64,000 bases of DNA. Origin: Deltaproteobacteria bacterium YD0425bin51 (lineage in GTDB: Bacteria; Desulfobacterota; Desulfobacteria; Desulfobacterales; YD0425bin51). Under the pieces are notes generated by a model that was given only the letters and a program-made list of their open reading frames with translations, did not search any database and was not told the DNA's origin. Shown one piece after another: positions 55,682 through 64,000 of this stretch. Each line of letters opens with the position of its first letter. Within the stretch, counting starts at the first letter, position 1. A program made the position numbers and the translations under genes. Where the stretch lies: positions 141,938 through 205,937 of the forward strand of contig PDZS01000003.1 in the NCBI GenBank assembly GCA_002753225.1, read 5' to 3'.

Positions 55682-57869
55682 TTTCATAAAACCATATTCA
55701 ATTTCTTGGAGGCTTACCATAAGCCTATCAGCAAAAGTAGCTATTGTGTCATTTTTTGTTTCTGCTATGTTTTATATTAATGCCAGCCGCAACATAAATA
55801 AAGAACTTGAGAGCAAAGCTGACCATATGCTTGGCTTTCTTGTCGGAGCACTTGAAATTCCACTTTGGGACATTAATGAACAAGCTATTCAAGGTATTGG
55901 GGATACTTTTTTTCAAGATAATGAAGTAATAGCATTAATAATAAAAAAACGTTCTGGAGCTGATATTTATTCTTCACAAAAAAAAAATAGTGGAGAATTA
56001 ATTGAACGTAAAATGGAAATATGGCATAAAGGAGAAATGATAGGCGAAGTTCAGTTTGCCTTGACTAAATATTTTGCAAAAAAAAATATTCAAGACTTGC
56101 TTGTACCGCTTATAATTATGACATCAATAGTTGTGCTCCTGTTATTTCTTATATCTGGAGTTCTCATCCGACGATATTTAAGAAAACCTTTGCAAAGCCT
56201 AAATAAAATAGTCAACGCATATGGAGAAGGTGAATATGATTCATTTATTTCTCAGCTTCCATATATTGAATTCCAATCATTTGAAAGAATTCTTATTGAT
56301 ATGGGGAAAAAAATAAAGGATCAAATGAAAGCATTAAAGGAAAGCTCCTTACTTATTCAAAATATAAGTAATAATCTTGCCAATGGGATGATTTATCAAA
56401 TAATTCGTATGAACGATGGTACGCGAAAGTTTACATACTTAAGTGAAACAGTTAAAAAATTTTATGATATAACCCCTCAAGAAGGTATGGCAAATGCAAA
56501 TCTTATTTATGATAGAGTTCATCCAGAAGATAAAACTCGTATATATCAGGAGGAAGAGCAAGCTAATAAAAATATGTCATTATTTGAAACTGAGGCTAGA
56601 ATAATAAATAATAAAGGAGAAATCAGATGGTCATCTTTTGTTTCAACACCTAGAAAATTAGAGGATGGGACAATATTCTGGGACGGAATTGAATTTGATA
56701 TTACTCAGCGCAAGGCTCTTGAGGAACAATTGCGTCAAGCCCATAAAATGGAAGCTGTGGGTCGGCTTGCTGGAGGAGTTGCACACGATTTTAACAATAT
56801 GCTTATGGTTATACTAGGCCATGCGGAAATGGCTATTGAAAACGTTTCTCAAGATCAATCTTTATATGCCGATCTTAACCATATAATTCAAGCTTCAAAG
56901 CGTTCTAGCGACCTTACCAAACAACTCCTAGCTTTTGCACGCAAGCAAACTGTATCTCCAAAAGTTATTGACTTTAATGAGGCAATTACTGGAATACTCA
57001 AAATGTTAAAGCGGCTTATTGGTGAAGATATTAATCTTCTATGGCTCCCAGGAAAAGACATCTGGATGTTAAAAATTGACCCAGGACAAATCGATCAAAT
57101 CTTAACAAATCTTTGCGTAAATGCTCGTGATGCTATATCTGGAGTGGGTAAAATCGAGATTAAAACCCAAAATATCATTTTTGACAAAATCTATTGTGAT
57201 GTTAACCCAATATATTCTCCTGGAGAGTTTGTTATGCTATCAGTATCAGATAACGGGCGCGGGATAGAAAAAAAGTTTATAGATCACATCTTTGAACCAT
57301 TTTTTACCACCAAAGATATATCTTCAGGTACAGGATTAGGGCTTGCAACGGTTTATGGAATAGTAAAACAAAATAAAGGCATTATTAATGTATCAAGTGA
57401 ACTTGCCATAGGTACAACCTTTGAAATCTACCTTCCCAGATTTCACGGGGAAGCTATAGAAGCAAAAAATCAAAGCACAGATAAAATTTCCAAAGGTTTT
57501 GGAGAGACAATCCTTATTGTAGAGGACGAAGAAGCAACACTTGGAATGGTTAAAAGAATGTTGGAAAGACTTGATTATAAAGTTTTAACAGCCAGCAAAC
57601 CGATTGAAGCAATCAATCTTATAAATGAGAGAGACAGTAAAATTGACCTGATTTTAACCGATGTAATAATGCCTGAAATAAACGGAAAAGAATTAGTGGA
57701 ACAGATTAGAAAGATTAAACCTGATATCAAATGTCTTTTTATGTCAGGTTATCCAGCTGATATTATTAGCCATCTTGGGATTATTGATGAAGGAATAAAA
57801 ATCATACAAAAGCCTTTTTCAGTCAATGATTTAGCTTTACATATGCGAGAAGCCCTGCAGATTAGATAA
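55656..57869 (+). CDS. Hybrid sensor histidine kinase (periplasmic sensor-PAS-HK-REC)
   Basis: 737 residues. TM1 about 23-45, a short periplasmic region about 46-145, TM2 about 148-172 (LVPLIIMTSIVVLLLFLISG), a HAMP-like linker, PAS_3 domain about 245-350 (TRKFTYLSETVKKFYDI, RVHPEDK), HisKA with His in GRLAGGVAHDFNNML near 382, and HATPase with GTGLGLATVYGIV. The C-terminal receiver starts near 616 (TILIVEDEEATLGMV) with Asp near 668 (LILTDVIMPEING). No separate response regulator follows on this strand. Its 3' end overlaps the convergent MBL gene by 33 nt. Confidence 0.92.
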   Translation: MIPNLIRNNFIKPYSISWRLTISLSAKVAIVSFFVSAMFYINASRNINKELESKADHMLGFLVGALEIPLWDINEQAIQGIGDTFFQDNEVIALIIKKRSGADIYSSQKKNSGELIERKMEIWHKGEMIGEVQFALTKYFAKKNIQDLLVPLIIMTSIVVLLLFLISGVLIRRYLRKPLQSLNKIVNAYGEGEYDSFISQLPYIEFQSFERILIDMGKKIKDQMKALKESSLLIQNISNNLANGMIYQIIRMNDGTRKFTYLSETVKKFYDITPQEGMANANLIYDRVHPEDKTRIYQEEEQANKNMSLFETEARIINNKGEIRWSSFVSTPRKLEDGTIFWDGIEFDITQRKALEEQLRQAHKMEAVGRLAGGVAHDFNNMLMVILGHAEMAIENVSQDQSLYADLNHIIQASKRSSDLTKQLLAFARKQTVSPKVIDFNEAITGILKMLKRLIGEDINLLWLPGKDIWMLKIDPGQIDQILTNLCVNARDAISGVGKIEIKTQNIIFDKIYCDVNPIYSPGEFVMLSVSDNGRGIEKKFIDHIFEPFFTTKDISSGTGLGLATVYGIVKQNKGIINVSSELAIGTTFEIYLPRFHGEAIEAKNQSTDKISKGFGETILIVEDEEATLGMVKRMLERLDYKVLTASKPIEAINLINERDSKIDLILTDVIMPEINGKELVEQIRKIKPDIKCLFMSGYPADIISHLGIIDEGIKIIQKPFSVNDLALHMREALQIR

Positions 57870-58829
57870 ATTCCATATATTTTTTTTTCCAAAAGAATTT
57901 CGGCTAACTATTCCATGGCTTTCCATATGCATAAGAACGGATAGGACAAGCATCATTGTCATGGAAGACATGGATAATGGAATGTTAGGAAATGCTTTTT
58001 GGGATAATTTAGCTAATGGTAGAGGTGATCCTTTTAAAGCAGTTTTAATTATATCTGGATATAATAAACCTGATGCCAATGCTCGTTCAATTAATGACCT
58101 GGATGCTGACTTAGAAGTAGTTGGTTCACCATGCCCGGGAATTATAATTTCAGGGTCAATTTGTCTTACTTTTTCAAGTGATGCCAAAGCAGCCTCATAA
58201 TTTGAAAAATGATTATTTATATCCATTCCAAAGGCATTTTCAAAATCGAACAGATCCCCTGTAACAAGAATTCCCGAATCTTGAATTAAATAGCCCATGT
58301 GACCTTCTGTATGACCGGGAAGGGAAATAGCCTCTATTTTCCTACCTATGTCAATTATATTACCATTTTCAAGACGACGATTTACTATAAGATTTTTTGG
58401 TTGTGAGCCAAAAACAAACCAAATCATAAGTTTTGTAAGTAACCTGGGATGTGGGAAAATTTCTTTTTCAAAAGGACCAAAATGGCTAGATGTAAAATCG
58501 TTTATATATTTTTCCCTGTCTTCAATATAAGGGATATCTAAATTCCCTGCAGCAATATTTATTTTATTAGAAGAAATAAGCTTGTCTGCTGCATTAATAT
58601 GATCCCAATGACAATGAGTAAAAAGGATCCAATTTATATTTGACATATCTATAGAATCAGATTCTATTTCTGCTATTAAGTCGGCAAAAGCTCCACCTGC
58701 ACTAACACCTGTATCAATAAAGGCAATTGAGTCACCTTTCACTACAGTTACATTAGCAGAACCTGAACCACGCCTTATATTTTTACCGCTTCTACCTCTG
58801 TAAGTAAATACACCGTCAGATATTTTCAT
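57837..58829 (-). CDS. MBL-fold metallo-hydrolase
   Basis: 330-residue metallo-beta-lactamase-fold hydrolase. Zinc ligands: LFTHCHWDHINAAD (HxHxDH), LPGHTEGHMGYL, TGDLFDFENA and IIPGHGEPT. The C-terminal helical extension (SQKAFPNIPLSMSSMTMMLV) resembles the winged-helix tail of LACTB2/glyoxalase-II-like proteins. The substrate is unknown. It lies 27 nt downstream of the response regulator gene on the same strand, and its 3' end overlaps the convergent hybrid kinase gene by 33 nt. Confidence 0.88.
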   Translation of the reverse strand: MKISDGVFTYRGRSGKNIRRGSGSANVTVVKGDSIAFIDTGVSAGGAFADLIAEIESDSIDMSNINWILFTHCHWDHINAADKLISSNKINIAAGNLDIPYIEDREKYINDFTSSHFGPFEKEIFPHPRLLTKLMIWFVFGSQPKNLIVNRRLENGNIIDIGRKIEAISLPGHTEGHMGYLIQDSGILVTGDLFDFENAFGMDINNHFSNYEAALASLEKVRQIDPEIIIPGHGEPTTSKSASRSLIERALASGLLYPDIIKTALKGSPLPLAKLSQKAFPNIPLSMSSMTMMLVLSVLMHMESHGIVSRNSFGKKNIWNLSNLQGFSHM

Positions 58830-58856
58830 GCAGTCTCCTTAGTTAGAAAGGTTTTC

Positions 58857-59348
58857 TCATGGATTTAAAATTTTTTCAATATGTTTGGGTATGTCTTGTT
58901 TGTCTTTTAATGCTTTTTTAAGATAATCTCTTAGATCAGAAATTTGTTTAACAATATTTTTATTTTCTACTTTTAATCTTCGTTTATCTAAGAATTGCTT
59001 AACGCAAAAAACTATATCCTCAATGTTTTGAAGCGGTTTTGTTAAATAAAAAGATGCTTCACCATTTGTTAATGCATCTAACACATCCTGATCATTTGCA
59101 TAACCAGTTAAAATAATGACTTCTATATCATTATCAATTTTTTTAATTTCTCGTAATAGCTGTAATCCATCCATTTGAGGCATCTTCATATCAGTAACTA
59201 CTAAATCAAAAGGCTCAGTTTTTAGTGAAGTTATTCCTTCTTTTCCAGAATTTACAGCTTTTATATAAAAGCCTTCTGTGATTAAAATCTCACTAATAAG
59301 CTGTAAGATTTCTGGTTCGTCGTCTATCAATAGTATTTTTTCGTTCAT
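58857..59348 (-). CDS. Response regulator with short C-terminal helix
   Basis: 163 residues: receiver domain 1-118 (KILLIDDEPEILQLI, Asp53 in LVVTDMKMPQMDG, Lys in FYLTKPLQ) followed by about 45 mostly charged residues predicted helical, without any DNA-binding or enzymatic output. It may act as a phosphate relay or by protein contact. Overlaps the histidine kinase gene by 4 nt (ATGA), so the two are a cognate pair. Confidence 0.92.
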   Translation of the reverse strand: MNEKILLIDDEPEILQLISEILITEGFYIKAVNSGKEGITSLKTEPFDLVVTDMKMPQMDGLQLLREIKKIDNDIEVIILTGYANDQDVLDALTNGEASFYLTKPLQNIEDIVFCVKQFLDKRRLKVENKNIVKQISDLRDYLKKALKDKQDIPKHIEKILNP

Positions 59349-60766
59349 GCTAACCCCAAAAATTTTATTTTGAATGTTGTGCCATAAGATGAAGTTTCAA
59401 AAACTTCAATCTCTCCTAAGTGTTCCTTAATAATTCCATAACTAATGGATAAACCAAGCCCTGTGCCTTTTCCTGGGTCTTTTGTCGTAAAAAATGGGTC
59501 AAATATTTTATTAATACATGAAGTATTAATACCTTCACCAGTATCTTTTATAAAAATTTCAATAAAAGTTTGATCACAAGAATTAGGATCAGTATCATTT
59601 TTTGTTAAAATACTTAACTTTCCTCCTGCCTGCATTGCATCTCTTGCATTTGTGAACAAATTTAAAAAAACTTGTTCTAACTGGTTAGAATCTCCATGTA
59701 TTTTTGAAATTTTTGCTTCATATTTTTTTTGTATTTCTATGCTTCTAAGCCTTAGTTGTTCAGACATCATAAAGAAGCAGTTATCTATAATAGTATGAAC
59801 GTCAATTGGCTTAAAATTTGATTGAGATTGACGGGAAAAAGTACGCAAGTGATTTATTATCAGCATCATCCTTGTGGTATTTTTTTCTATCATTTCAAGC
59901 TGGGCTGTTATATCAGCAATAAAAGGGTTGTCCTTTTTCTGAAATTTTCTTTTCGCGAGTTGAGTATTTCCTCTTATAATCATAAGTGGCTGATTCAGTT
60001 CATGCGCAACACCTGCTGCTAGCTGCCCAATAGATGCTAGCTTTGCTGATTGAACCAGCTGGACTTGAGCTGCTTTTAATTCTTCAAAAGCTTTATTTAA
60101 AGCTTCGTCTGCTTTTCTGCGTTCATTAATTTCTTTGTTAAGCTGTTTATTAGTATAAGTAAGTTCAGAAGTTCGATCTTCTACAATTTTTTCAAGGTCC
60201 TTATTAATTTGCTTGATTTTATTATATAACTCAAAGCTTTCAAGGGTATTTGCTATATGGAGCATGGCAATAGTGAATAATCTCAAAGATGCTTCCTGAA
60301 CATCTTTACCCGGTTTTGCTAAAACTCCTATAAACATACCCCTAACCCTTGATTTTGTAGTCATAACATGCAAAAATAATTGTTCTTTGTAATCTATGGA
60401 ATATGTGATAATAGGCCTGTGTTCGCGCATAGCTCTTGCAAATGTCCCATCTTCAATAAGAATATCTACTTCATTTAGGAAGTATTTTTTAGAATCATCA
60501 GGTTCATAGTTATAGATATAAAAGCTAGAATCCTCTTCATTAACTAGAAAAAAGGCATTCTCTTTAAAAGGGATCAAAAGTTTAAGTCGAGCTCTAGCTT
60601 CATTAATAATTATTGACTGATCATCAAGAGTGTTAACGCTTACCTGAAAATCTCCCCATGAGGCTGACATTTCTAAAGCTTGCTGGGTAAAACGGTTTAC
60701 GCCTTCTAAATATTTAAGACGTTCTTCTAAGTGTTCAATATATTTTTTTGAATATTTAGTTGTCAT
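59345..60766 (-). CDS. Cytoplasmic sensor histidine kinase (GAF-like-HK)
   Basis: 473 residues without clear transmembrane segments. A GAF-like sensor at about 35-180 (LIPFKENAFFLVNEEDSSFY) is followed by a coiled coil at about 185-240, HisKA with His in GQLAAGVAHELNQPLMI near 252 and an HATPase (NLFTNARDAMQAGGKL, GKGTGLGLSISYGII). Stop overlaps the response regulator by 4 nt and the start overlaps the HDOD gene by 4 nt, so three signalling proteins are translationally coupled. Confidence 0.92.
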   Translation of the reverse strand: MTTKYSKKYIEHLEERLKYLEGVNRFTQQALEMSASWGDFQVSVNTLDDQSIIINEARARLKLLIPFKENAFFLVNEEDSSFYIYNYEPDDSKKYFLNEVDILIEDGTFARAMREHRPIITYSIDYKEQLFLHVMTTKSRVRGMFIGVLAKPGKDVQEASLRLFTIAMLHIANTLESFELYNKIKQINKDLEKIVEDRTSELTYTNKQLNKEINERRKADEALNKAFEELKAAQVQLVQSAKLASIGQLAAGVAHELNQPLMIIRGNTQLAKRKFQKKDNPFIADITAQLEMIEKNTTRMMLIINHLRTFSRQSQSNFKPIDVHTIIDNCFFMMSEQLRLRSIEIQKKYEAKISKIHGDSNQLEQVFLNLFTNARDAMQAGGKLSILTKNDTDPNSCDQTFIEIFIKDTGEGINTSCINKIFDPFFTTKDPGKGTGLGLSISYGIIKEHLGEIEVFETSSYGTTFKIKFLGLA

Positions 60767-62028
60767 TGGTAAAATAATCTTATTATCTCAAATAACTGTT
60801 TGTCGATTTGTTTAATAATAGACAAAAGAATGTTTTTTGAAAGACCTATATACTCCCATACTTTTGGGTCCAAAGGAGGAACGAAATTTTCACCGCTTGA
60901 CCCTATTCTAAGAGCATTAGCAATAATATCTGCAATATTTACAATAGCAGGTTCTAAAGGTTCTTGACTGCTTAAAGGATTATGATGATATGCTACAATA
61001 TTTTCAATGGAAAGAGGTATCTTCCACTTTTCAAGTAAAGATTTGCCAACAATAGTGTGTCGTATTCCCAAAATTTCAGATTCAGCATTATATAAAAGAT
61101 TATTATCTTTTCTTGTTGAAAGAAGTGTTTCTCTGCTTTGTTCTGGGTGGTATTTGTATAAGATCAAACGTCCAATATCGTGAATTAGTCCTCCAACAAA
61201 TAGCCGCTCTATATTTGAGCTGGTTTTATATTTATAAGTTGCAATATTTCTCGCAGTAATACCGCAGCAAAGACTATGCTTCCAGAATGATTTCATGTCT
61301 ATTAAATCTGTGGGGATGTCTTTAAAGTAATTTAAAACGCTAATTCCTATAGCTAGAGCTGTAATCTGCTGAGTTCCGATCATAATAATTGCGTCTGTCA
61401 GTGTGTCAACCTTACGTCTAAAACCATAGAAAGAACTATTAGCAAGGCTTAAGAGCTTTGTGCTTAAAGATGTATCTTTGCTGACAATATCTGAAATCTT
61501 TGTTCCAGACGAACGGGGGTCGTTTATAACTTCTAAAAGCTGATTAAATACATTTGGAAGCGATGGAAGCTCTATTTTGTCTTTTATTAAATTACGTCTT
61601 TCTATTGTGTGAGATTTAGCTTTTTTTTCTTCTTTAGGCGCAGATGATCTTTCCATGAATGATTTTATTTCAATTAATTGTTCATTATCCCCCTTAGCAA
61701 TTTGCTCTGATAATCTTTTAACACATACTTGAAACAGTTCATTTGTTACATCGTCTTTTAGAGATGTAAATTGGAATCTCCATTTTGTTATTTTTTCAGC
61801 TTGTTTAAATAAAGGAGAATTCGTGAAACTTTTAAAATTATCGCTTTTATCTATTTCTCCCTCAACCTGTACCTCTAATATTCCCCATATTTTCATTATT
61901 TGGAGGTGCCTAGGTGTAAGAGCTGAGCTTTTGCCGAGAATGTAGCGTCCATTTCTATCATAAATATCTTGCGCTATTATCATTCCAGGTACAAGCTTTT
62001 CTACACTGATTGTGTACATAAATCTCAT
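60763..62028 (-). CDS. HDOD-domain signalling protein
   Basis: 421 residues. The N-terminal 60 residues (SVEKLVPGMIIAQDIYDRNG) match the segment often preceding HD-type signalling domains. The HDOD domain covers about 175-380 (IELPSLPNVFNQLLEVINDP, DTSLSTKLLSLANSSFYG, FVGGLIHDIGRLIL). HDOD proteins lack a complete HD-GYP site and are thought to act in signal transduction and stress or motility control. Starts at 62028 or at the Met three codons later; no clear ribosome site decides. Overlaps the kinase gene by 4 nt. Confidence 0.9.
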   Translation of the reverse strand: MRFMYTISVEKLVPGMIIAQDIYDRNGRYILGKSSALTPRHLQIMKIWGILEVQVEGEIDKSDNFKSFTNSPLFKQAEKITKWRFQFTSLKDDVTNELFQVCVKRLSEQIAKGDNEQLIEIKSFMERSSAPKEEKKAKSHTIERRNLIKDKIELPSLPNVFNQLLEVINDPRSSGTKISDIVSKDTSLSTKLLSLANSSFYGFRRKVDTLTDAIIMIGTQQITALAIGISVLNYFKDIPTDLIDMKSFWKHSLCCGITARNIATYKYKTSSNIERLFVGGLIHDIGRLILYKYHPEQSRETLLSTRKDNNLLYNAESEILGIRHTIVGKSLLEKWKIPLSIENIVAYHHNPLSSQEPLEPAIVNIADIIANALRIGSSGENFVPPLDPKVWEYIGLSKNILLSIIKQIDKQLFEIIRLFYQ

Positions 62029-62036
62029 CTCATAAT

Positions 62037-62070
62037 AGATTTGACAACTTTATTAAAAGTTGTCAAATCT
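62037..62070 (-). terminator. Long hairpin between pckG and the HDOD gene
   Basis: A perfect 15-bp stem (arms AGATTTGACAACTTT and complement) with a 4-nt loop, starting 22 nt after the PEPCK stop and ending just before the HDOD start. It is a plausible terminator or processing hairpin for pckG mRNA, but no T tract follows on the - strand and the stem is AT-rich. The symmetry would also suit a protein-binding operator for the downstream signalling genes. Confidence 0.45.
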
Positions 62071-62091
62071 CAAATCATTTTACTTAAAATA

Positions 62092-63882
62092 TTAACCTAA
62101 ACGGCTTTTTAGCTGTTCCAATTGTTTTTTTAAGCGGTCAGGAAACCTATTCCCAAATTGTGCAAAATGTGCTTCTATGTCTTGAACTTCCAGTTTCCAT
62201 AGAGAAGAATCAACTTTTAGAAGTTCTAGAATGTCATCATTGCTTATGGATAATCCTTCTAAATTAATATCACTTATTCTAGGCAAAAAGCCTATTGGTG
62301 TTTCAAGTGCTCCTGCTTTTCCATCAACACGATCACACATCCATTTTAATGCTCGGCTATTGTCGCCAAAGCCTGGCCATAACCATCTTCCAGACTCAGT
62401 TTTTCTGAACCAGTTTACATAAAATATTTTTGGGGCTTTATCTCCAAGCCTATCACCCATATCAATCCAATGCTGAAAATAATCTCCCATATTATATCCG
62501 CAAAAAGGTTTCATTGCAAAAGGATCCCTTCTTAAATTCCCTATGCTTCCAATATTTGCAGCAGTAGTTTCCGAAGCAGCAGTAGCACCTAAAAATACTC
62601 CATGATCCCAATTATAAGCTTGATGTACTAGAGGTACTACACTCGCTCTTCTCCCTCCAAATACAAATATATCAATTGGTACACCTTCTGGATTTTCCCA
62701 GTCTTTGCATATAACAGGACATTGTGCAGCCGGAGCAGTAAAACGAGCATTAGCATGAGCTGCTACATCTTTTTTATCTGGGGACCAATCGTTACCTTTC
62801 CAGTCAATCGCATGTTTTGGTGGTGCTCCATCCATTCCTTCCCACCAGATATCCCCATCATCAGTAAGTGCGCAGTTAGTGAATATACAGTTTTCTTTTA
62901 ATGAATCCATAGCCATAGGATTGGAATTGTAAGATGTTCCAGGAGCAACGCCAAAAAAACCTGCTTCAGGGTTTATTGCATATAATCTTCCGTCAGACTT
63001 AACCTTCATCCAAGAAATATCATCGCCAACGCATTCACATTTCCATCCTGGTATAGTAGGTTGCATCATGGCAAGATTAGTTTTTCCGCATGCAGATGGA
63101 AAAGCTGCTGCAATATGATATTGCCGTCCTTCGGGACTAGTGAGGCGCAATATAAGCATATGCTCTGCCATCCAGCCTTCTCTTTTTGCCATAACAGAAG
63201 CAATACGAAGAGCAAGGCATTTTTTACCTAAAAGAGCATTCCCTCCGTAACCTGAACCATAGGACCAAATCAAGTTTTCAGCAGGGAAATGGCTTATATA
63301 CTTCTTTTCCATTGGTGCACATGGCCATGAAACATCTTTTTGTCCTGGTTCAAGGGGTGCTCCTATAGAATGAAGGCAAGGAATAAATTCTCCATCTTTT
63401 CCAAGGACTTCCAAAACCTTTGTTCCCACTCTGGTCATAATGTGCATATTGCATACAACATAAGGACTATCAGTTATTTCAATTCCGATTTTTGCAAGTG
63501 GAGAACCTATTGGACCCATAGAAAAAGGGATCACATACATTGTCCTACCCTTCATACATCCATTATAAAGATTTTTCATTGTAGCTTTAAGTTCAGAAGG
63601 CTTAAGCCAATTATTGGTTGGTCCTGCCTCACTTTGATCTTCTGTGCTGATATATGTACGATCTTCAACACGAGCAACATCGCTTGGAGTTGATCTGAAT
63701 AGAAAACTATTTTTTCTTTTGTTAAGAGGAATGGCGGAGTTGGTTGAAACCATCAAATTCATAAGTTTGTCGTACTCTTCTTTTGTTCCATTACACCAAT
63801 AGATGTTATCTGGTGTACACATTTTAGATACTTCTTGTACCCACTGATTGAGTTTTTCATTTTTTGATGTAAAATTTGTCAT
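62092..63882 (-). CDS. pckG: Phosphoenolpyruvate carboxykinase (GTP)
   Basis: GTP-dependent PEPCK interconverts oxaloacetate and PEP, for gluconeogenesis or anaplerosis. The 596 residues carry the kinase-1a P-loop with the reactive Cys ([16 protein letters not shown]), the metal/kinase-2 region [12 protein letters not shown], the guanine-binding region with [20 protein letters not shown] and the substrate motif [18 protein letters not shown]. These, and the length, place it with GTP enzymes, not the ATP type. A GGAGG (63889-63893) precedes the ATG, with a readable promoter further upstream. Confidence 0.96.
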   Translation of the reverse strand: MTNFTSKNEKLNQWVQEVSKMCTPDNIYWCNGTKEEYDKLMNLMVSTNSAIPLNKRKNSFLFRSTPSDVARVEDRTYISTEDQSEAGPTNNWLKPSELKATMKNLYNGCMKGRTMYVIPFSMGPIGSPLAKIGIEITDSPYVVCNMHIMTRVGTKVLEVLGKDGEFIPCLHSIGAPLEPGQKDVSWPCAPMEKKYISHFPAENLIWSYGSGYGGNALLGKKCLALRIASVMAKREGWMAEHMLILRLTSPEGRQYHIAAAFPSACGKTNLAMMQPTIPGWKCECVGDDISWMKVKSDGRLYAINPEAGFFGVAPGTSYNSNPMAMDSLKENCIFTNCALTDDGDIWWEGMDGAPPKHAIDWKGNDWSPDKKDVAAHANARFTAPAAQCPVICKDWENPEGVPIDIFVFGGRRASVVPLVHQAYNWDHGVFLGATAASETTAANIGSIGNLRRDPFAMKPFCGYNMGDYFQHWIDMGDRLGDKAPKIFYVNWFRKTESGRWLWPGFGDNSRALKWMCDRVDGKAGALETPIGFLPRISDINLEGLSISNDDILELLKVDSSLWKLEVQDIEAHFAQFGNRFPDRLKKQLEQLKSRLG

Positions 63883-63944
63883 TATAATCCTCCGAATTTA
63901 TTTTTTTGTTTATTTAAACTATTGCACTATATCTTGTAAATATA

Positions 63945-63976
63945 ATTATACTATTTGTATTAAAAGCGATTGTCAA
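63945..63976 (-). promoter_or_regulatory. Sigma-70-type promoter of pckG
   Basis: On the - strand, a perfect -35 box TTGACA (63971-63976) is followed by TAGTAT after 17 nt (63948-63953) or by TATAAT after 20 nt (63945-63950). The pckG ATG lies about 63 nt further on with an AT-rich leader. The 17-nt option has standard spacing, while the 20-nt option has the better -10. Confidence 0.5.
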
Positions 63977-64000
63977 CGGGGTTTATTTGACTTATTAATA

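Noticed and set aside
63340..63693. 117-residue + strand open frame opposite PEPCK
   Set aside because: Antisense shadow of a highly conserved enzyme, with no motif and no ribosome site.
1..64000. CRISPR arrays, rRNA operons, insertion sequences, prophage genes
   Set aside because: No spaced direct repeats, rRNA sequence, transposase or phage structural genes were seen.

Overview
This is an AT-rich, densely coding 64 kb chromosomal window with very short intergenic gaps and frequent 1-14 nt gene overlaps. The gene content suggests a motile, signalling-rich Gram-negative anaerobe, most likely a deltaproteobacterium (Desulfobacterota, Desulfobacterales-like). Pointers are the LivFGHMK/acyl-CoA dehydrogenase/acyl-CoA ligase set, GTP-type PEPCK, RtcB, many large hybrid histidine kinases, a 7TMR-DISM chemoreceptor and an HDOD protein. 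The placement is inferred from gene content only.

Region by region. (1) 1-7372, + strand: housekeeping operon with rtcB (5' end outside the window), uppP, a phosphomannomutase, two tandem D-Ala-D-Ala-ligase-like ATP-grasp enzymes, engB, era and a third ATP-grasp protein. (2) 7362-11171, - strand: amidase, membrane-anchored TPR protein, PfkB kinase and a PPP-type phosphatase. (3) 11205-13608, - strand: an acquired defence/toxin island. It holds the wreck of a type I restriction-modification locus (hsdM with an internal deletion that removes the catalytic core, an intact Fic gene and a truncated DUF1016 gene). Next to it is a mazEF-type toxin-antitoxin pair followed by an attC-like hairpin; mazF may carry a 3' frameshift. 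(4) 13698-21729, - strand: fmdB-like zinc ribbon gene invaded by a palindromic repeat, recN, a 1424-aa hybrid kinase and a secreted lipase with a clear terminator. (5) 22089-27195, + strand: an AbiEii-type nucleotidyltransferase pair overlaps a housekeeping operon (DUF1992, SHOCT membrane protein, ddl, a purD-purE fusion, a Sua5/YrdC protein). The last gene ends inside a second copy of the palindromic repeat. (6) 27245-34170, - strand: three poorly characterised genes in tight succession, namely a large lipoprotein, a GAF-like/alpha-beta hydrolase and a possibly macrodomain-like protein. (7) 34246-54786, - strand: a 20.5 kb near-continuous gene run. It contains an XRE-cupin regulator, acyl-CoA dehydrogenase, NMT1-type binding protein, LivMHKGF transporter, a 2108-aa Ser/Thr-kinase/AAA/histidine-kinase fusion, 7TMR-DISM chemoreceptor, acyl-CoA synthetase with an abnormal P-loop, REC-histidine kinase and a B12-binding radical SAM enzyme. 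(8) 54893-63882: a binding-protein/hybrid-kinase pair on +, then MBL-fold hydrolase, response regulator, histidine kinase and HDOD protein on -, and GTP-PEPCK on - with a readable promoter.

The most coherent functional story is region 7: uptake of a branched-chain or related organic acid, CoA activation and oxidation, with dedicated regulation, two-component signalling and chemotaxis encoded in the same run. The strongest candidates for undescribed biology are region 6 (three co-oriented genes of unknown joint function) and region 7. The clearest molecular-evolution signals are the internally deleted hsdM, the in-frame palindrome insertion in fmdB and the attC-like site after mazEF. I saw no tRNA, rRNA, CRISPR array, prophage or intact insertion sequence.
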